Shown here: one piece after another, positions 36,238 to 44,957 of the stretch
Position numbering within the stretch: the first letter of the stretch is position 1
Layout of the letters: each line of letters opens with the position of its first letter
Assembly (NCBI GenBank): GCA_023436485.1
Contig: JAEZIU010000169.1
Location: 1-62,892, forward strand
Length of the DNA stretch: 62,892 nucleotides
Origin: Bacillota bacterium
GTDB lineage: Bacteria; Bacillota; Clostridia; Acetivibrionales; DSM-1351
Direction: 5' to 3'
Translations under genes and position numbers: made by a program
Notes under the pieces: generated by a model
Database searches by the model: none
What the model was told of the DNA's origin: nothing
Seen by the model: the letters and a program-made list of their open reading frames with translations, nothing else

Positions 36238-37860
36238 TTGAAAATAACAGGAGCTCAAGCATTGGTAAAGGCACTTGAGTTGGAGAACATAACTACGATT
36301 TTCGGATACCCCGGTGCGGCAATCTGTCCATTTTATGATGCATTACTGGATTCAGATATCAATCACATACTTACAAGAAACGAGCAGGGAGCGGCACATG
36401 CTGCCAGCGGATATTCAAGAGTTACCGGAAAAACAGGCGTGTGTGTAGCTACCTCAGGGCCCGGTGCAACAAACCTTATAACAGGGATTGCAACTGCGTA
36501 TTCGGATTCAATTCCCATGGTAGCTATTACAGGGCAGGTATCACTTGATCTGATAGGCAGAGATGTGTTTCAGGAGGCAGACATTACAGGTGCTACAGAA
36601 CCTTTCTGCAAGCATAACTACCTGGTGAAGAATGTTAAAGATTTACCCAGAATAGTTAAAGAGGCTTTTCATATAGCTTCTACCGGCAGACCCGGACCGG
36701 TACTGATAGATGTACCGGTAGACATACAGACAGCTACACTCGATTTCAGATATCCCCGTGAGGTAGATATTAGGGGATATAAGCCAAATTATAAAGGTCA
36801 CCCCCAGCAGATAAAAAAGATTGCAGAAGCCGTTTCAAATTCCCAAAGGCCTGTAATATGTGCGGGCGGGGGAGTTATCTCTGCAAAAGCTTCAGAAATA
36901 ATGACAAGGCTTGCAGAGAAATATCAAATACCTGTAGTGACAACGTTAATGGGAATTGGAGCAATACCTGTAGGCAATCCTTTGAATTTCGGAATGTTGG
37001 GTTCCCATGGAGTGTATGCAGCCAACTATGCGGTGCATAACACTGACCTCCTAATAATAATCGGGGCAAGGGTAGGAGATCGTGCATTGGGGACTGCTGG
37101 CAAGATAGCTGAAAAGGCTAAAATAATTCATATTGACATTGACCCCGCCGAGATAGGGAAAAATGTAAGCACTACTATACCCGTGGTAGGAGATGCCGGA
37201 TTGGTTCTTGAGGACTTATATAAGTCCATTCAAACCTGTAATACTTCACAGTGGCTTGACAGCCTGAGACAGGCTGTTAACAAAAATAAAGGCGAAGATG
37301 CAGGTCAAAGCAGCTATGTTAATCCAAAGAAGCTTATATCAGAACTTTCAAAGAGACTGGATGAAAACGCTATAGTAGTTACGGAAGTCGGACAGAACCA
37401 AATATGGACTGCCAACAATTTTATTGCGAGAACCCCGGGGACATTTATTACCTCTGGCGGATTGGGAACTATGGGCTACGGACTTCCGGCGGGTGTTGGA
37501 GCCAAGGTAGGCAGACCTGACAGTACGGTAGTAGTTATAGGCGGTGACGGAAGTTTTCAGATGTCTATGCCCGAGCTTGGAACCATAAAGCAGAACAGGT
37601 TAGGGGTAAAAATTATTATACTCAATAATAACAGGCTTGGTATGGTTCGTGAAATACAGAAGAACAAATATAAAAAGAGATATTCTCAGGTATTTATGGA
37701 TGATAATCCTGATTTCGTTAAAATAGCGGAAGCTTACGGATTTAAATCTGAAAAAATAACCTGTAATTCGCAGATAGATGGTGCACTGGACAGATTTCTT
37801 GCTGATGACGGGGTATATCTGCTGGAATGTAGTATTGATCCTGAAGAAGAGACGGTTTAG
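36238..37860 (+). CDS. ilvB: Acetolactate synthase, large (catalytic) subunit
   Basis: 540 residues. Condenses pyruvate with pyruvate or 2-oxobutyrate using thiamine diphosphate. The N-terminal GYPGAAICPFYDAL and the catalytic Glu in TRNEQGAAHAASGY are present, as is the C-terminal GDGSFQMSMPELGT...NNNRLG. TTG 36238 has AAAAGGAGG 7 bases upstream; the in-frame TTG at 36232 is too close. First gene of ilvB-ilvN-ilvC-leuA-cimA. Confidence 0.95.
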   Translation: MKITGAQALVKALELENITTIFGYPGAAICPFYDALLDSDINHILTRNEQGAAHAASGYSRVTGKTGVCVATSGPGATNLITGIATAYSDSIPMVAITGQVSLDLIGRDVFQEADITGATEPFCKHNYLVKNVKDLPRIVKEAFHIASTGRPGPVLIDVPVDIQTATLDFRYPREVDIRGYKPNYKGHPQQIKKIAEAVSNSQRPVICAGGGVISAKASEIMTRLAEKYQIPVVTTLMGIGAIPVGNPLNFGMLGSHGVYAANYAVHNTDLLIIIGARVGDRALGTAGKIAEKAKIIHIDIDPAEIGKNVSTTIPVVGDAGLVLEDLYKSIQTCNTSQWLDSLRQAVNKNKGEDAGQSSYVNPKKLISELSKRLDENAIVVTEVGQNQIWTANNFIARTPGTFITSGGLGTMGYGLPAGVGAKVGRPDSTVVVIGGDGSFQMSMPELGTIKQNRLGVKIIILNNNRLGMVREIQKNKYKKRYSQVFMDDNPDFVKIAEAYGFKSEKITCNSQIDGALDRFLADDGVYLLECSIDPEEETV

Positions 37861-37878
37861 GCAAAGGGGGGATTGAAA

Positions 37879-38388
37879 ATGGCAAAGCACACACTTTCCG
37901 TATTGGTTGAAAACCGCTCCGGGGTGTTATCCAGAGTAGCAGGACTATTCAGTAGGAGGGGTTTCAATATTGAAAGCCTAGCAGTTGGAGTAACCGAAAA
38001 TCCTGAAGTATCAAGAATGACTATTGTAGTTGACGGAGACGAATACACTGTTGAACAGGTAAGCAAGCAGCTTAATAAGTTAATTGACATAATCAAAATT
38101 AGAGCGTTGGAAAACTCGGAATCCGTCAGCCGTGAGCTTGCGTTGATAAAAGTTAATGCAACATCCTCTACAAGGTCAGAAATAGTACAGATAGTTGAAA
38201 TATTCAGAGCAAAAATTGTAGATGTATCAAAGAATACATTGACAGTTGAAATATCAGGTGCCAGTGACAAAGTGGGGGCCCTTGAGGATATGCTAAGACA
38301 GTTTGGAATAAAGGAAATTGTAAGAACAGGTACGATTGCTATTGAAAGAGGTAACAAGTACATTAAGGCAGGAAGTATGGAAGACTAA
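37879..38388 (+). CDS. ilvN: Acetolactate synthase, small (regulatory) subunit
   Basis: 169 residues. An N-terminal ACT domain (HTLSVLVENRSGVLSRVAGLFSRRGFNIESL, about 4-80) binds the feedback inhibitor valine, and a C-terminal ALS_ss domain (about 85-160) contacts IlvB. ATG 37879 follows GGGGGG by 7 bases; an in-frame TTG at 37873 is less likely. It starts 18 bases after ilvB. Confidence 0.95.
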   Translation: MAKHTLSVLVENRSGVLSRVAGLFSRRGFNIESLAVGVTENPEVSRMTIVVDGDEYTVEQVSKQLNKLIDIIKIRALENSESVSRELALIKVNATSSTRSEIVQIVEIFRAKIVDVSKNTLTVEISGASDKVGALEDMLRQFGIKEIVRTGTIAIERGNKYIKAGSMED

Positions 38389-38420
38389 GAAACAACATAA
38401 AAAATAGGAGGCTTAAGAAT

Positions 38421-39416
38421 ATGGCAAAAATGTATTATGACAGCGATTGCAATTTGAAACTACTGGAGGGAAAAACAGTAGCGGTTATAGGATACGGAAG
38501 TCAGGGGCATGCACATGCACAAAACCTAAAAGACAGTGGAGTTAACGTTATAGTAGGACTTACTCCATCATCAGCAAGAAGAAAGCAGGTTGAGGCAGAC
38601 GGTTTGAAGGTATATAATACCGCAGAAGCAGCGAAAATGGCTGATATTATAATGATACTCATTCCTGATGAAAAACAGGCTGCAATGTATGAAGAAAGTA
38701 TAGCACCAAACCTTGAAGCAGGCAACATTCTTATGTTTGCTCATGGTTTTAATATAAACTTCAAGCAGATAATTGCTCCGGCAGATGTAGATGTAATAAT
38801 GGTTGCACCAAAAGGCCCCGGCCACACAGTAAGAAGCCAATACAAGGAAGGAAGAGGAGTTCCTGCATTGATTGCTGTTGAGAAGGATGAATCCGGAAAA
38901 GCCAAGGAGTATGCTTTGGCATATGCCTCAGGAATTGGAGCAGGAAGAGCCGGAATACTTGAAACAACCTTCAGAGAAGAGACAGAAACAGATTTGTTCG
39001 GCGAACAGGCTGTACTTTGCGGTGGTGTTACAGAATTGATGAAGGCCGGATTTGAAACATTGGTAGCAGCAGGCTATCAACCTGAAATAGCATATTTTGA
39101 GTGTATACACGAAATGAAGCTGATTGTAGACCTTATCAATCAGGGCGGTTTCGGTGAAATGAGATATTCCATAAGTGACACCGCGGAATACGGTGATTAT
39201 GTTACAGGAAAGAGAATAATCACAGACGAAACCAGAAAAGAAATGAAAAAGGTGCTTAAAGAAATTCAGGACGGCAAGTTTGCTGCCAACTGGATAATGG
39301 AAAACAAAGCAGCAGGAAGAGCAAACTTTATAGCAATGAGAAGAAACGAAACAGAACACCAGTTGGAGACAGTAGGAGCAGAGCTTAGAAAAATGATGAG
39401 CTGGTTAAAAAAGTAA
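38421..39416 (+). CDS. ilvC: Ketol-acid reductoisomerase
   Basis: 331 residues, class I. The NADPH motif GYGSQGHAHAQNLKDSG, the VAPKGPGHTVRSQY block and metal-binding acidic residues in ETETDLFGEQ and CIHEMKLIVDL are all present. Converts acetolactate or acetohydroxybutyrate to the dihydroxy acid. RBS AGGAGG is present. Followed by a 15-bp stem-loop before leuA. Confidence 0.97.
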   Translation: MAKMYYDSDCNLKLLEGKTVAVIGYGSQGHAHAQNLKDSGVNVIVGLTPSSARRKQVEADGLKVYNTAEAAKMADIIMILIPDEKQAAMYEESIAPNLEAGNILMFAHGFNINFKQIIAPADVDVIMVAPKGPGHTVRSQYKEGRGVPALIAVEKDESGKAKEYALAYASGIGAGRAGILETTFREETETDLFGEQAVLCGGVTELMKAGFETLVAAGYQPEIAYFECIHEMKLIVDLINQGGFGEMRYSISDTAEYGDYVTGKRIITDETRKEMKKVLKEIQDGKFAANWIMENKAAGRANFIAMRRNETEHQLETVGAELRKMMSWLKK

Positions 39417-39446
39417 AAATTACTATATAAAAAGAATATGTTTGAT

Positions 39447-39480
39447 GAATTAGTATAGCTTTCATAAGCTTTACTAATTC
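39447..39480 (+). promoter_or_regulatory. Stem-loop between ilvC and leuA
   Basis: GAATTAGTATAGCTT and AAGCTTTACTAATTC pair with one mismatch around TCAT. There is no T-run, so partial termination, mRNA processing or differential stability within the operon is more likely than full termination. Confidence 0.5.
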
Positions 39481-39550
39481 ACAAACAATTGTTAATTAAT
39501 TTATTTTATTTTAGATATTTATGAATATGAGAATGTAAGGGGGAATTAAT

Positions 39551-41077
39551 ATGGCCAGAACGATTAAGATATTCGATACCACATTAAGGGATGGAGAGCA
39601 AACACCCGGTGTTAACCTTAATCTCCAGGAGAAAATGGAAATAGCGAAGCAACTGGTGAGGCTAGGTGTAGACGTTATTGAGGGCGGTTTTGCCATTGCC
39701 TCCCCCGGTGACTTTGAATCAATAATGACACTTTCCAGGAACCTGAAAGGGGTTACAATAGCAAGCCTGTGCCGTGCCGTAGAAAAAGATATAGACAGGG
39801 CTTGGGAGGCAGTTCAGCATGCCGAAAGCCCCAGAATACACACATTTATTGCTACTTCGGATATCCATATGAAATATAAGCTGAAAATGACGGAGGAAGA
39901 AGTGCTTGAAAGAGCTGTAGCCATGGTAAAACATGCGAAAGGCTATTGTTCCAATGTAGAATTTTCAGCGGAAGATGCCAGCAGAACTCGCGAGGAATTT
40001 CTGTATCGCATAGTGGAAGCTGTTATCAATGCAGGAGCTACAACCGTAAATATTCCCGATACGGTGGGATATTCAACGCCACAGGAATTCGGAAGACTTA
40101 TAAGGAATATAAGAAATAACGTACCCAATATTGACAAGGCAGATATAAGCGTTCACTGCCATAATGACCTGGGTCTTGCCGTCGCTAATTCACTGGCAGC
40201 TGTTGAAAACGGTGCTGTGCAGGTTGAGTGTACAATTAATGGCCTTGGGGAAAGAGCCGGAAATGCTGCAATAGAAGAAATAATAATGGGTATAAATACA
40301 AGAAAAGATTACTATGATATAACACATAAGATTGATACAACCCAGATATACAGGGCAAGCAGGCTTGTCTCCAGCCTTACAGGTGTGAATGTACAACCCA
40401 ATAAGGCAATTGTGGGAGCAAACGCTTTTGCACATGAATCAGGAATTCATCAGCATGGTGTGCTTTCCGAAAAGACCACTTACGAGATTATGACTCCAGA
40501 ATCAGTAGGAATGGGTCAGAACAGAATGGTTCTGGGCAAGCTTTCAGGGCATCATGCTTTTGAAGAAAGATTGAGAGAGATGGGCTACTCCCTGCCTGAT
40601 GAAGAAGTAAAGACTGCTTTTGCAAAATTTAAAGATCTGGCTGACAAGAAAAAGGTAGTCACTGACAAGGACATAGAAGCACTTGTTGATGAAAACATTG
40701 CGGTTCCGGAAATCTTCGTAATAGACAGTTTCCAGATAAACAGCGGAAACAAAATGATATCAACCTCAACAGTCAGTATTAGAAAAGATGAGGAAGTCAT
40801 AACTGAAGCTGCAACGGGAGATGGCCCTGTAGATGCTGCCTTTAATGCAATAGAGCGTGCTACCGGGGTTAATGCGGAGCTGGTTCATTATAGAATTAAA
40901 GCCGTTACGGAAGGTAAGGATGCCCTTGGTGAGGTAACCGTAAAAATATCGACCAATAACAGCGTATTTATGGGCAAAGGTGTCAGTACCGACATCATTG
41001 AGGCTAGTGTAAAGGCCTACCTGAATGCAATAAACAGATCAATAAGTGAAATTGGAGAAAGCATAATTAACCAGTAA
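39551..41077 (+). CDS. leuA: 2-isopropylmalate synthase
   Basis: 508 residues. Condenses acetyl-CoA with 2-oxoisovalerate. DTTLRDGEQTPG at the N-terminus, the metal-binding HCHNDLG, NGLGERAGNA and the C-terminal regulatory domain (about 390-500) match LeuA. ATG follows AAGGGGGAA. leuC, leuD and leuB are not in the window. Closed by a terminator at 41092, so cimA may be partly uncoupled. Confidence 0.94.
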   Translation: MARTIKIFDTTLRDGEQTPGVNLNLQEKMEIAKQLVRLGVDVIEGGFAIASPGDFESIMTLSRNLKGVTIASLCRAVEKDIDRAWEAVQHAESPRIHTFIATSDIHMKYKLKMTEEEVLERAVAMVKHAKGYCSNVEFSAEDASRTREEFLYRIVEAVINAGATTVNIPDTVGYSTPQEFGRLIRNIRNNVPNIDKADISVHCHNDLGLAVANSLAAVENGAVQVECTINGLGERAGNAAIEEIIMGINTRKDYYDITHKIDTTQIYRASRLVSSLTGVNVQPNKAIVGANAFAHESGIHQHGVLSEKTTYEIMTPESVGMGQNRMVLGKLSGHHAFEERLREMGYSLPDEEVKTAFAKFKDLADKKKVVTDKDIEALVDENIAVPEIFVIDSFQINSGNKMISTSTVSIRKDEEVITEAATGDGPVDAAFNAIERATGVNAELVHYRIKAVTEGKDALGEVTVKISTNNSVFMGKGVSTDIIEASVKAYLNAINRSISEIGESIINQ

Positions 41078-41091
41078 GGGGAGCTTGATAA

Positions 41092-41121
41092 AAAAAGCAG
41101 CCCCTTTATGGGCTGCTTTTT
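41092..41121 (+). terminator. Terminator between leuA and cimA
   Basis: AAAAGCAGCCC and GGGCTGCTTTT pair perfectly around CTTTAT, followed by Ts. It lies 37 bases before cimA, so readthrough would set cimA levels unless a separate promoter exists. Confidence 0.85.
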
Positions 41122-41157
41122 CAGCATATAGGAAATTTATAAGAAAGGAGAAATTAT

Positions 41158-42729
41158 ATGGAGAATAACAAAATAATCATGTATGATTCAACTCTGAGAG
41201 ATGGGGCTCAGGCACTGGGAATATCATTTACCGTTGAGGATAAACTGAAAATCGTTTCAAAGCTTGATGAGCTGGGCATTGACTACATCGAAGCCGGTAA
41301 TCCCGGCTCTAATCCGAAAGATCTGGAGTTTTTTGAAAGAGTATTAAAAATGAAATTGAGGACTTCTAAAATAATAGCTTTTGGATCAACCAGAAGGGCA
41401 AATATAAAAGCCGAAGATGATGTGAATATACAATCGCTTTTATGTGCAGGTACCGAAGCCATAGCCGTGTTTGGGAAGTCCTGGGATTTTCAGGTTACCG
41501 ATATATTAAAAACTACTCTTGATGAAAATCTTAATATGATATATGATACCGTCAAATTTTTAAAGCAAAAAGGAAAGACTGTTGTTTACGATGCGGAACA
41601 TTTTTTTGACGGTTATGATGCAAACCCGGAATATGCAATCGAAACCCTGAAAAGAGCGTGTAATGCAGGAGCGGATACCATATGCCTTTGTGATACCAAG
41701 GGAGGAGGACTGCCTTCCCACATAGCAAGAATTACAAAAAATGTCAGGGGAGCAGTTGATTGTGCAATCGGAATTCACTGTCATAATGATAACGGAATGG
41801 CCGTAGCAGGGTCTATTTCAGCGGTAGAGGCTGGTGCAGTACAAATACAGGGAACAATTAACGGCTTTGGGGAAAGATGCGGGAATGCCAATCTTTGTAC
41901 AATTATCCCAAACCTTCAGCTTAGAATGGGATATCAGTGCATACCAAGTGATAATATGGCTTATCTGACGCCTACAGCAAGGTTTGTAAGTGAGATTGCA
42001 AACATAATACATGACGAGAGGGCACCTTTCGTTGGAAACTGTGCGTTTGCACATAAAGCCGGAATGCATGCTGATGCGGTGAATAAGAACACTTCTGCCT
42101 ACGAAATGATAAACCCGGAGGTTGTAGGAAATCAGAGAGTAATTCTTATGTCAGAAGTAGCGGGCAGAAGTGCCATTATGAACATCATAAACAAGATAGA
42201 CAGTACTATAACCAAGGATTCCCAGGAAACCAAAAAGATAATTGAAAGATTGAAAGAGCTTGAGTATGAGGGCTATCAGTATGAAGGTGCGGAAAGTTCA
42301 TTTGAACTTGTTATCAGGAAAATGCTTGGTAAGTATAAAACTTTCTTTGAATTAAAAGAATTTAAAGTTATAGTAAATGAGCCAACCATAAATAGTGTCA
42401 ATTCATCTGCAATGATAAAAATTGTTGTAGGTGAGCAGACAGAGATAACTGCAGCAGAAGGTGACGGACCTGTAAATGCACTTGATAAGGCGTTAAGAAA
42501 AGCGCTGGAGAGGTTTTATCCTAAAATTTCGGAAATGAAGCTTACAGACTACAAGGTTAGGGTCCTTGATTCTAATTTTGCAACTGCTTCAAAGGTTAGG
42601 GTTCTGATAGAAACTACTGACGGACAGGAAGTGTGGACAACAGTCGGGGTATCCTCTGACATTATTGAAGCCAGTTGGCGTGCGTTGGTGGATTCAGTAG
42701 AGCACAAGCTAATGAAGTCAGATATTTAG
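41158..42729 (+). CDS. cimA: (R)-citramalate synthase
   Basis: 523 residues of the LeuA-like CimA class. STLRDGAQALGISFTVEDKLKI, IEAGNPGSNPKDLEFF, HCHNDNGMAVA and NGFGERCGNANL are the CimA forms of the LeuA motifs. Condenses pyruvate with acetyl-CoA to citramalate, giving 2-oxobutyrate for isoleucine without threonine. The C-terminal domain is the LeuA-type allosteric dimer domain. RBS AAGGAG before ATG. Confidence 0.92.
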   Translation: MENNKIIMYDSTLRDGAQALGISFTVEDKLKIVSKLDELGIDYIEAGNPGSNPKDLEFFERVLKMKLRTSKIIAFGSTRRANIKAEDDVNIQSLLCAGTEAIAVFGKSWDFQVTDILKTTLDENLNMIYDTVKFLKQKGKTVVYDAEHFFDGYDANPEYAIETLKRACNAGADTICLCDTKGGGLPSHIARITKNVRGAVDCAIGIHCHNDNGMAVAGSISAVEAGAVQIQGTINGFGERCGNANLCTIIPNLQLRMGYQCIPSDNMAYLTPTARFVSEIANIIHDERAPFVGNCAFAHKAGMHADAVNKNTSAYEMINPEVVGNQRVILMSEVAGRSAIMNIINKIDSTITKDSQETKKIIERLKELEYEGYQYEGAESSFELVIRKMLGKYKTFFELKEFKVIVNEPTINSVNSSAMIKIVVGEQTEITAAEGDGPVNALDKALRKALERFYPKISEMKLTDYKVRVLDSNFATASKVRVLIETTDGQEVWTTVGVSSDIIEASWRALVDSVEHKLMKSDI

Positions 42730-42831
42730 AATAACAATTTTTACAAATATATATAAATGTCGGCTGTATTTTTTTTGGTTTACTGTATAATAGTATTAAA
42801 GATAAACTAATTATATAAGGGGATCAAATCA

Positions 42832-43089
42832 TTGAAGCTCTATGGCAGAATAATAAAGCAAGGAAAACTGATAAATGAAGCGTGGGCAGAACCGCAGGGA
42901 ACATCCGAGGATTTCAGGGAACAACTTGAGGAATGTCTTATTCAGGTTTGCAAGCAACTTGATATTGAAGTTCCGATTTGGCTTAAAAAGAATACCACAG
43001 ATTTCGGATTATATAGAAAAACCAGTTTTAACAGCGATCACTTCGGTGAGGAAATTAAATTTGACAGGTTCGAAATAACATTATATTAG
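42832..43089 (+). CDS. Small protein of unknown function
   Basis: 85 residues from TTG 42832 with AAGGGG about 9 bases upstream. Acidic and basic residues are mixed, with no membrane segment or known motif. It contains IPIWLKKNTTDFG-like text (actual: VPIWLKKNTTDFGLYRKTSF), and the end FGEEIKFDRFEITLY is strand-like. The coding frame is supported by the start site and by a terminator 22 bases after the stop. No function can be assigned. Confidence 0.7.
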   Translation: MKLYGRIIKQGKLINEAWAEPQGTSEDFREQLEECLIQVCKQLDIEVPIWLKKNTTDFGLYRKTSFNSDHFGEEIKFDRFEITLY

Positions 43090-43111
43090 ACTAAAATACA
43101 CAAATATTAGT

Positions 43112-43139
43112 AGGCGGAACTTATTGTTCTGCCTTTTTT
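43112..43139 (+). terminator. Terminator after the small unknown gene
   Basis: AGGCGGAAC pairs with GTTCTGCCT (one G-T) around TTATT, followed by six Ts. Confidence 0.85.
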
Positions 43140-43301
43140 GTTGCACTAAAGTGTGATTATTCAATAAAGACTATTCATGTCAAAAAAAGAACAAAATTAA
43201 TGTATTTAAATAAAAATTTTGCAGACCATAAACATGAATACCTTGATTATGATTCTTTGTAAAGTTTGTACAGAAACTAAGTTGTAAAACCGAAATATAT
43301 T

Positions 43302-43330
43302 TTGACAAAACTATCATAGCTTGGTATACT
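43302..43330 (+). promoter_or_regulatory. Sigma-A promoter of xylB-xylR-xylA
   Basis: TTGACA at 43302-43307 and TATACT at 43325-43330, spacing 17. The -10 box lies inside the left arm of the palindrome at 43324-43356. Confidence 0.88.
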
Positions 43331-43356
43331 TTATAATATAATATTATAAAGTATAC
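43324..43356. promoter_or_regulatory. 33-bp palindromic operator, probable XylR site
   Basis: Perfect 14-base arms GTATACTTTATAAT and ATTATAAAGTATAC flank a 5-base centre. It covers the -10 box and the transcription start, the expected place for repression, and the second gene of the transcript is a ROK-family repressor. Binding by that repressor is inferred. Confidence 0.82.
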
Positions 43357-43377
43357 TTTGGAGAGGGGGACTATATA

Positions 43378-44907
43378 TTGTCTTTTCTTATTGGTATTGA
43401 TCTAGGAACATCAGGTGTAAAAACAGTATTATTTGATGAGGCTGGAAAGCCTGTTGCAAGCTCTACAGTTGAATATCCTCTTTATCAGCCGAACCTTGGC
43501 TGGGCTGAACAGGATCCCGAAGAATGGTGGAAGGGCACATGTGAAAGTATAAATAATGTCATGTTAAAAAGTGGCGTTGACAAGCGAGAGGTAAAGGGCG
43601 TTGGATTGTCAGGACAGATGCATGGAGCCGTTTTACTGGATAAGAATGACAAAGTATTAAGAAATGCAATAATTTGGTGTGATCAGAGAAGCGCTGCTGA
43701 ATGTGATCAGATTACTGACCTCATCGGTAGGGAAAGATTGATAGAAATTACTGCAAACCCGGCACTTACAGGATTTACTGCTTCAAAAATCATGTGGGTT
43801 AAGAACAATGAACCACAGATATTTGAAAAAGTGGCTAAAATATTGTTGCCAAAAGACTATATCAGACTCAGATTAACAGGTGAATATGCCACTGAGGTTT
43901 CTGATGCAAGCGGTATGCAGTTGATGAATATTGCCAAAAGAGAGTGGAGTACCGAAGTTCTTGATAAATTAGGATTATCCACTTCAATGCTTGGTAAAAT
44001 GTATGAATCCCAGGAAGTTACCGGAAAGGTTACTTCATCAGCAGCAGATCAGACAGGATTGAATGCAGGAACAATTGTAGTAGGTGGTGCCGGAGACCAG
44101 GCAGCAGGTGCGGTTGGAAACGGTATTGTTAAGTCAGGTATAGTATCCTCTACAATCGGAACATCAGGTGTTGTTTTTGCTTATACAGACAAGCTAACAA
44201 TAGACCCTCTTGGAAGAGTGCATACATTCTGCCATGCTGTACCTAATACCTATCATGTAATGGGTGTTACACAAGGTGCCGGGCTATCACTTAAATGGTT
44301 CAGAGATACCTTCTGCATGGAAGAAATGATGACTTCTGAGTTGTCAGATATTGATGTATACAAGCTCCTTGATGCAGAGGCTGAAACTATTAAACCTTGC
44401 AGTGACGGACTAATTTATCTTCCATATCTGATGGGAGAAAGAACTCCTCACCTTGATCCTAATGCAAAAGGTGTATTTTTCGGACTTACTGCAAAACACA
44501 CAAAACCTCATTTTATCCGTTCAATCATGGAAGGCGTAACTTTCAGCTTGAGGGATTGCCTTGAAATTATTAAGGAAATGGGAGTAGATGTGTCAGAGGT
44601 AAGAGCATCAGGCGGAGGCGGAAAAAGTGGAATTTGGAGACAAATGCAGGCTGACGTGTTCGGTACCAATATAAACCGTATCCGTTCAGATGAAGGACCG
44701 GCTCTGGGTGTAGCAATTCTTGCAGGAGTTGGTGCAGGCATATACGACAGTGTTCCTCAAGCTTGTGAAGATGTTATAAAGGTTAAGGACACTCTTGCTC
44801 CGATAGAAGACAGAATAAATAAATATGATAATTTCTATAAGTTGTATACAAAGCTTTATAAATCATTAAAAGATGATTTTACCCAGCTTAGCACAATATT
44901 GAAATAA
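43378..44907 (+). CDS. xylB: Xylulokinase
   Basis: 509 residues of the FGGY kinase family. Phosphorylates D-xylulose to xylulose-5-phosphate. The N-terminal phosphate loop GIDLGTSGVKTVLFD, GLSGQMHG, the catalytic region GAGDQAAGAVGNG and the C-terminal ASGGGGKSGIWRQMQADVFG are clear. The start is TTG with GGAGAGGGGG upstream. First gene of xylB-xylR-xylA. Confidence 0.96.
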   Translation: MSFLIGIDLGTSGVKTVLFDEAGKPVASSTVEYPLYQPNLGWAEQDPEEWWKGTCESINNVMLKSGVDKREVKGVGLSGQMHGAVLLDKNDKVLRNAIIWCDQRSAAECDQITDLIGRERLIEITANPALTGFTASKIMWVKNNEPQIFEKVAKILLPKDYIRLRLTGEYATEVSDASGMQLMNIAKREWSTEVLDKLGLSTSMLGKMYESQEVTGKVTSSAADQTGLNAGTIVVGGAGDQAAGAVGNGIVKSGIVSSTIGTSGVVFAYTDKLTIDPLGRVHTFCHAVPNTYHVMGVTQGAGLSLKWFRDTFCMEEMMTSELSDIDVYKLLDAEAETIKPCSDGLIYLPYLMGERTPHLDPNAKGVFFGLTAKHTKPHFIRSIMEGVTFSLRDCLEIIKEMGVDVSEVRASGGGGKSGIWRQMQADVFGTNINRIRSDEGPALGVAILAGVGAGIYDSVPQACEDVIKVKDTLAPIEDRINKYDNFYKLYTKLYKSLKDDFTQLSTILK

Positions 44908-44957
44908 GCTTTATACAGAAGGTTCTGTATAAATTTACGGTATATGGGGGTTGATTT

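Noticed and set aside
37857..38363. 168-codon minus-strand frame opposite ilvN
   Set aside because: Low-complexity Ser/Ile/Thr translation typical of an antisense shadow; ilvN is certain.
38928..39359. 143-codon minus-strand frame opposite ilvC
   Set aside because: Shadow of ilvC, rich in Cys/Phe/Ser, without a start site.
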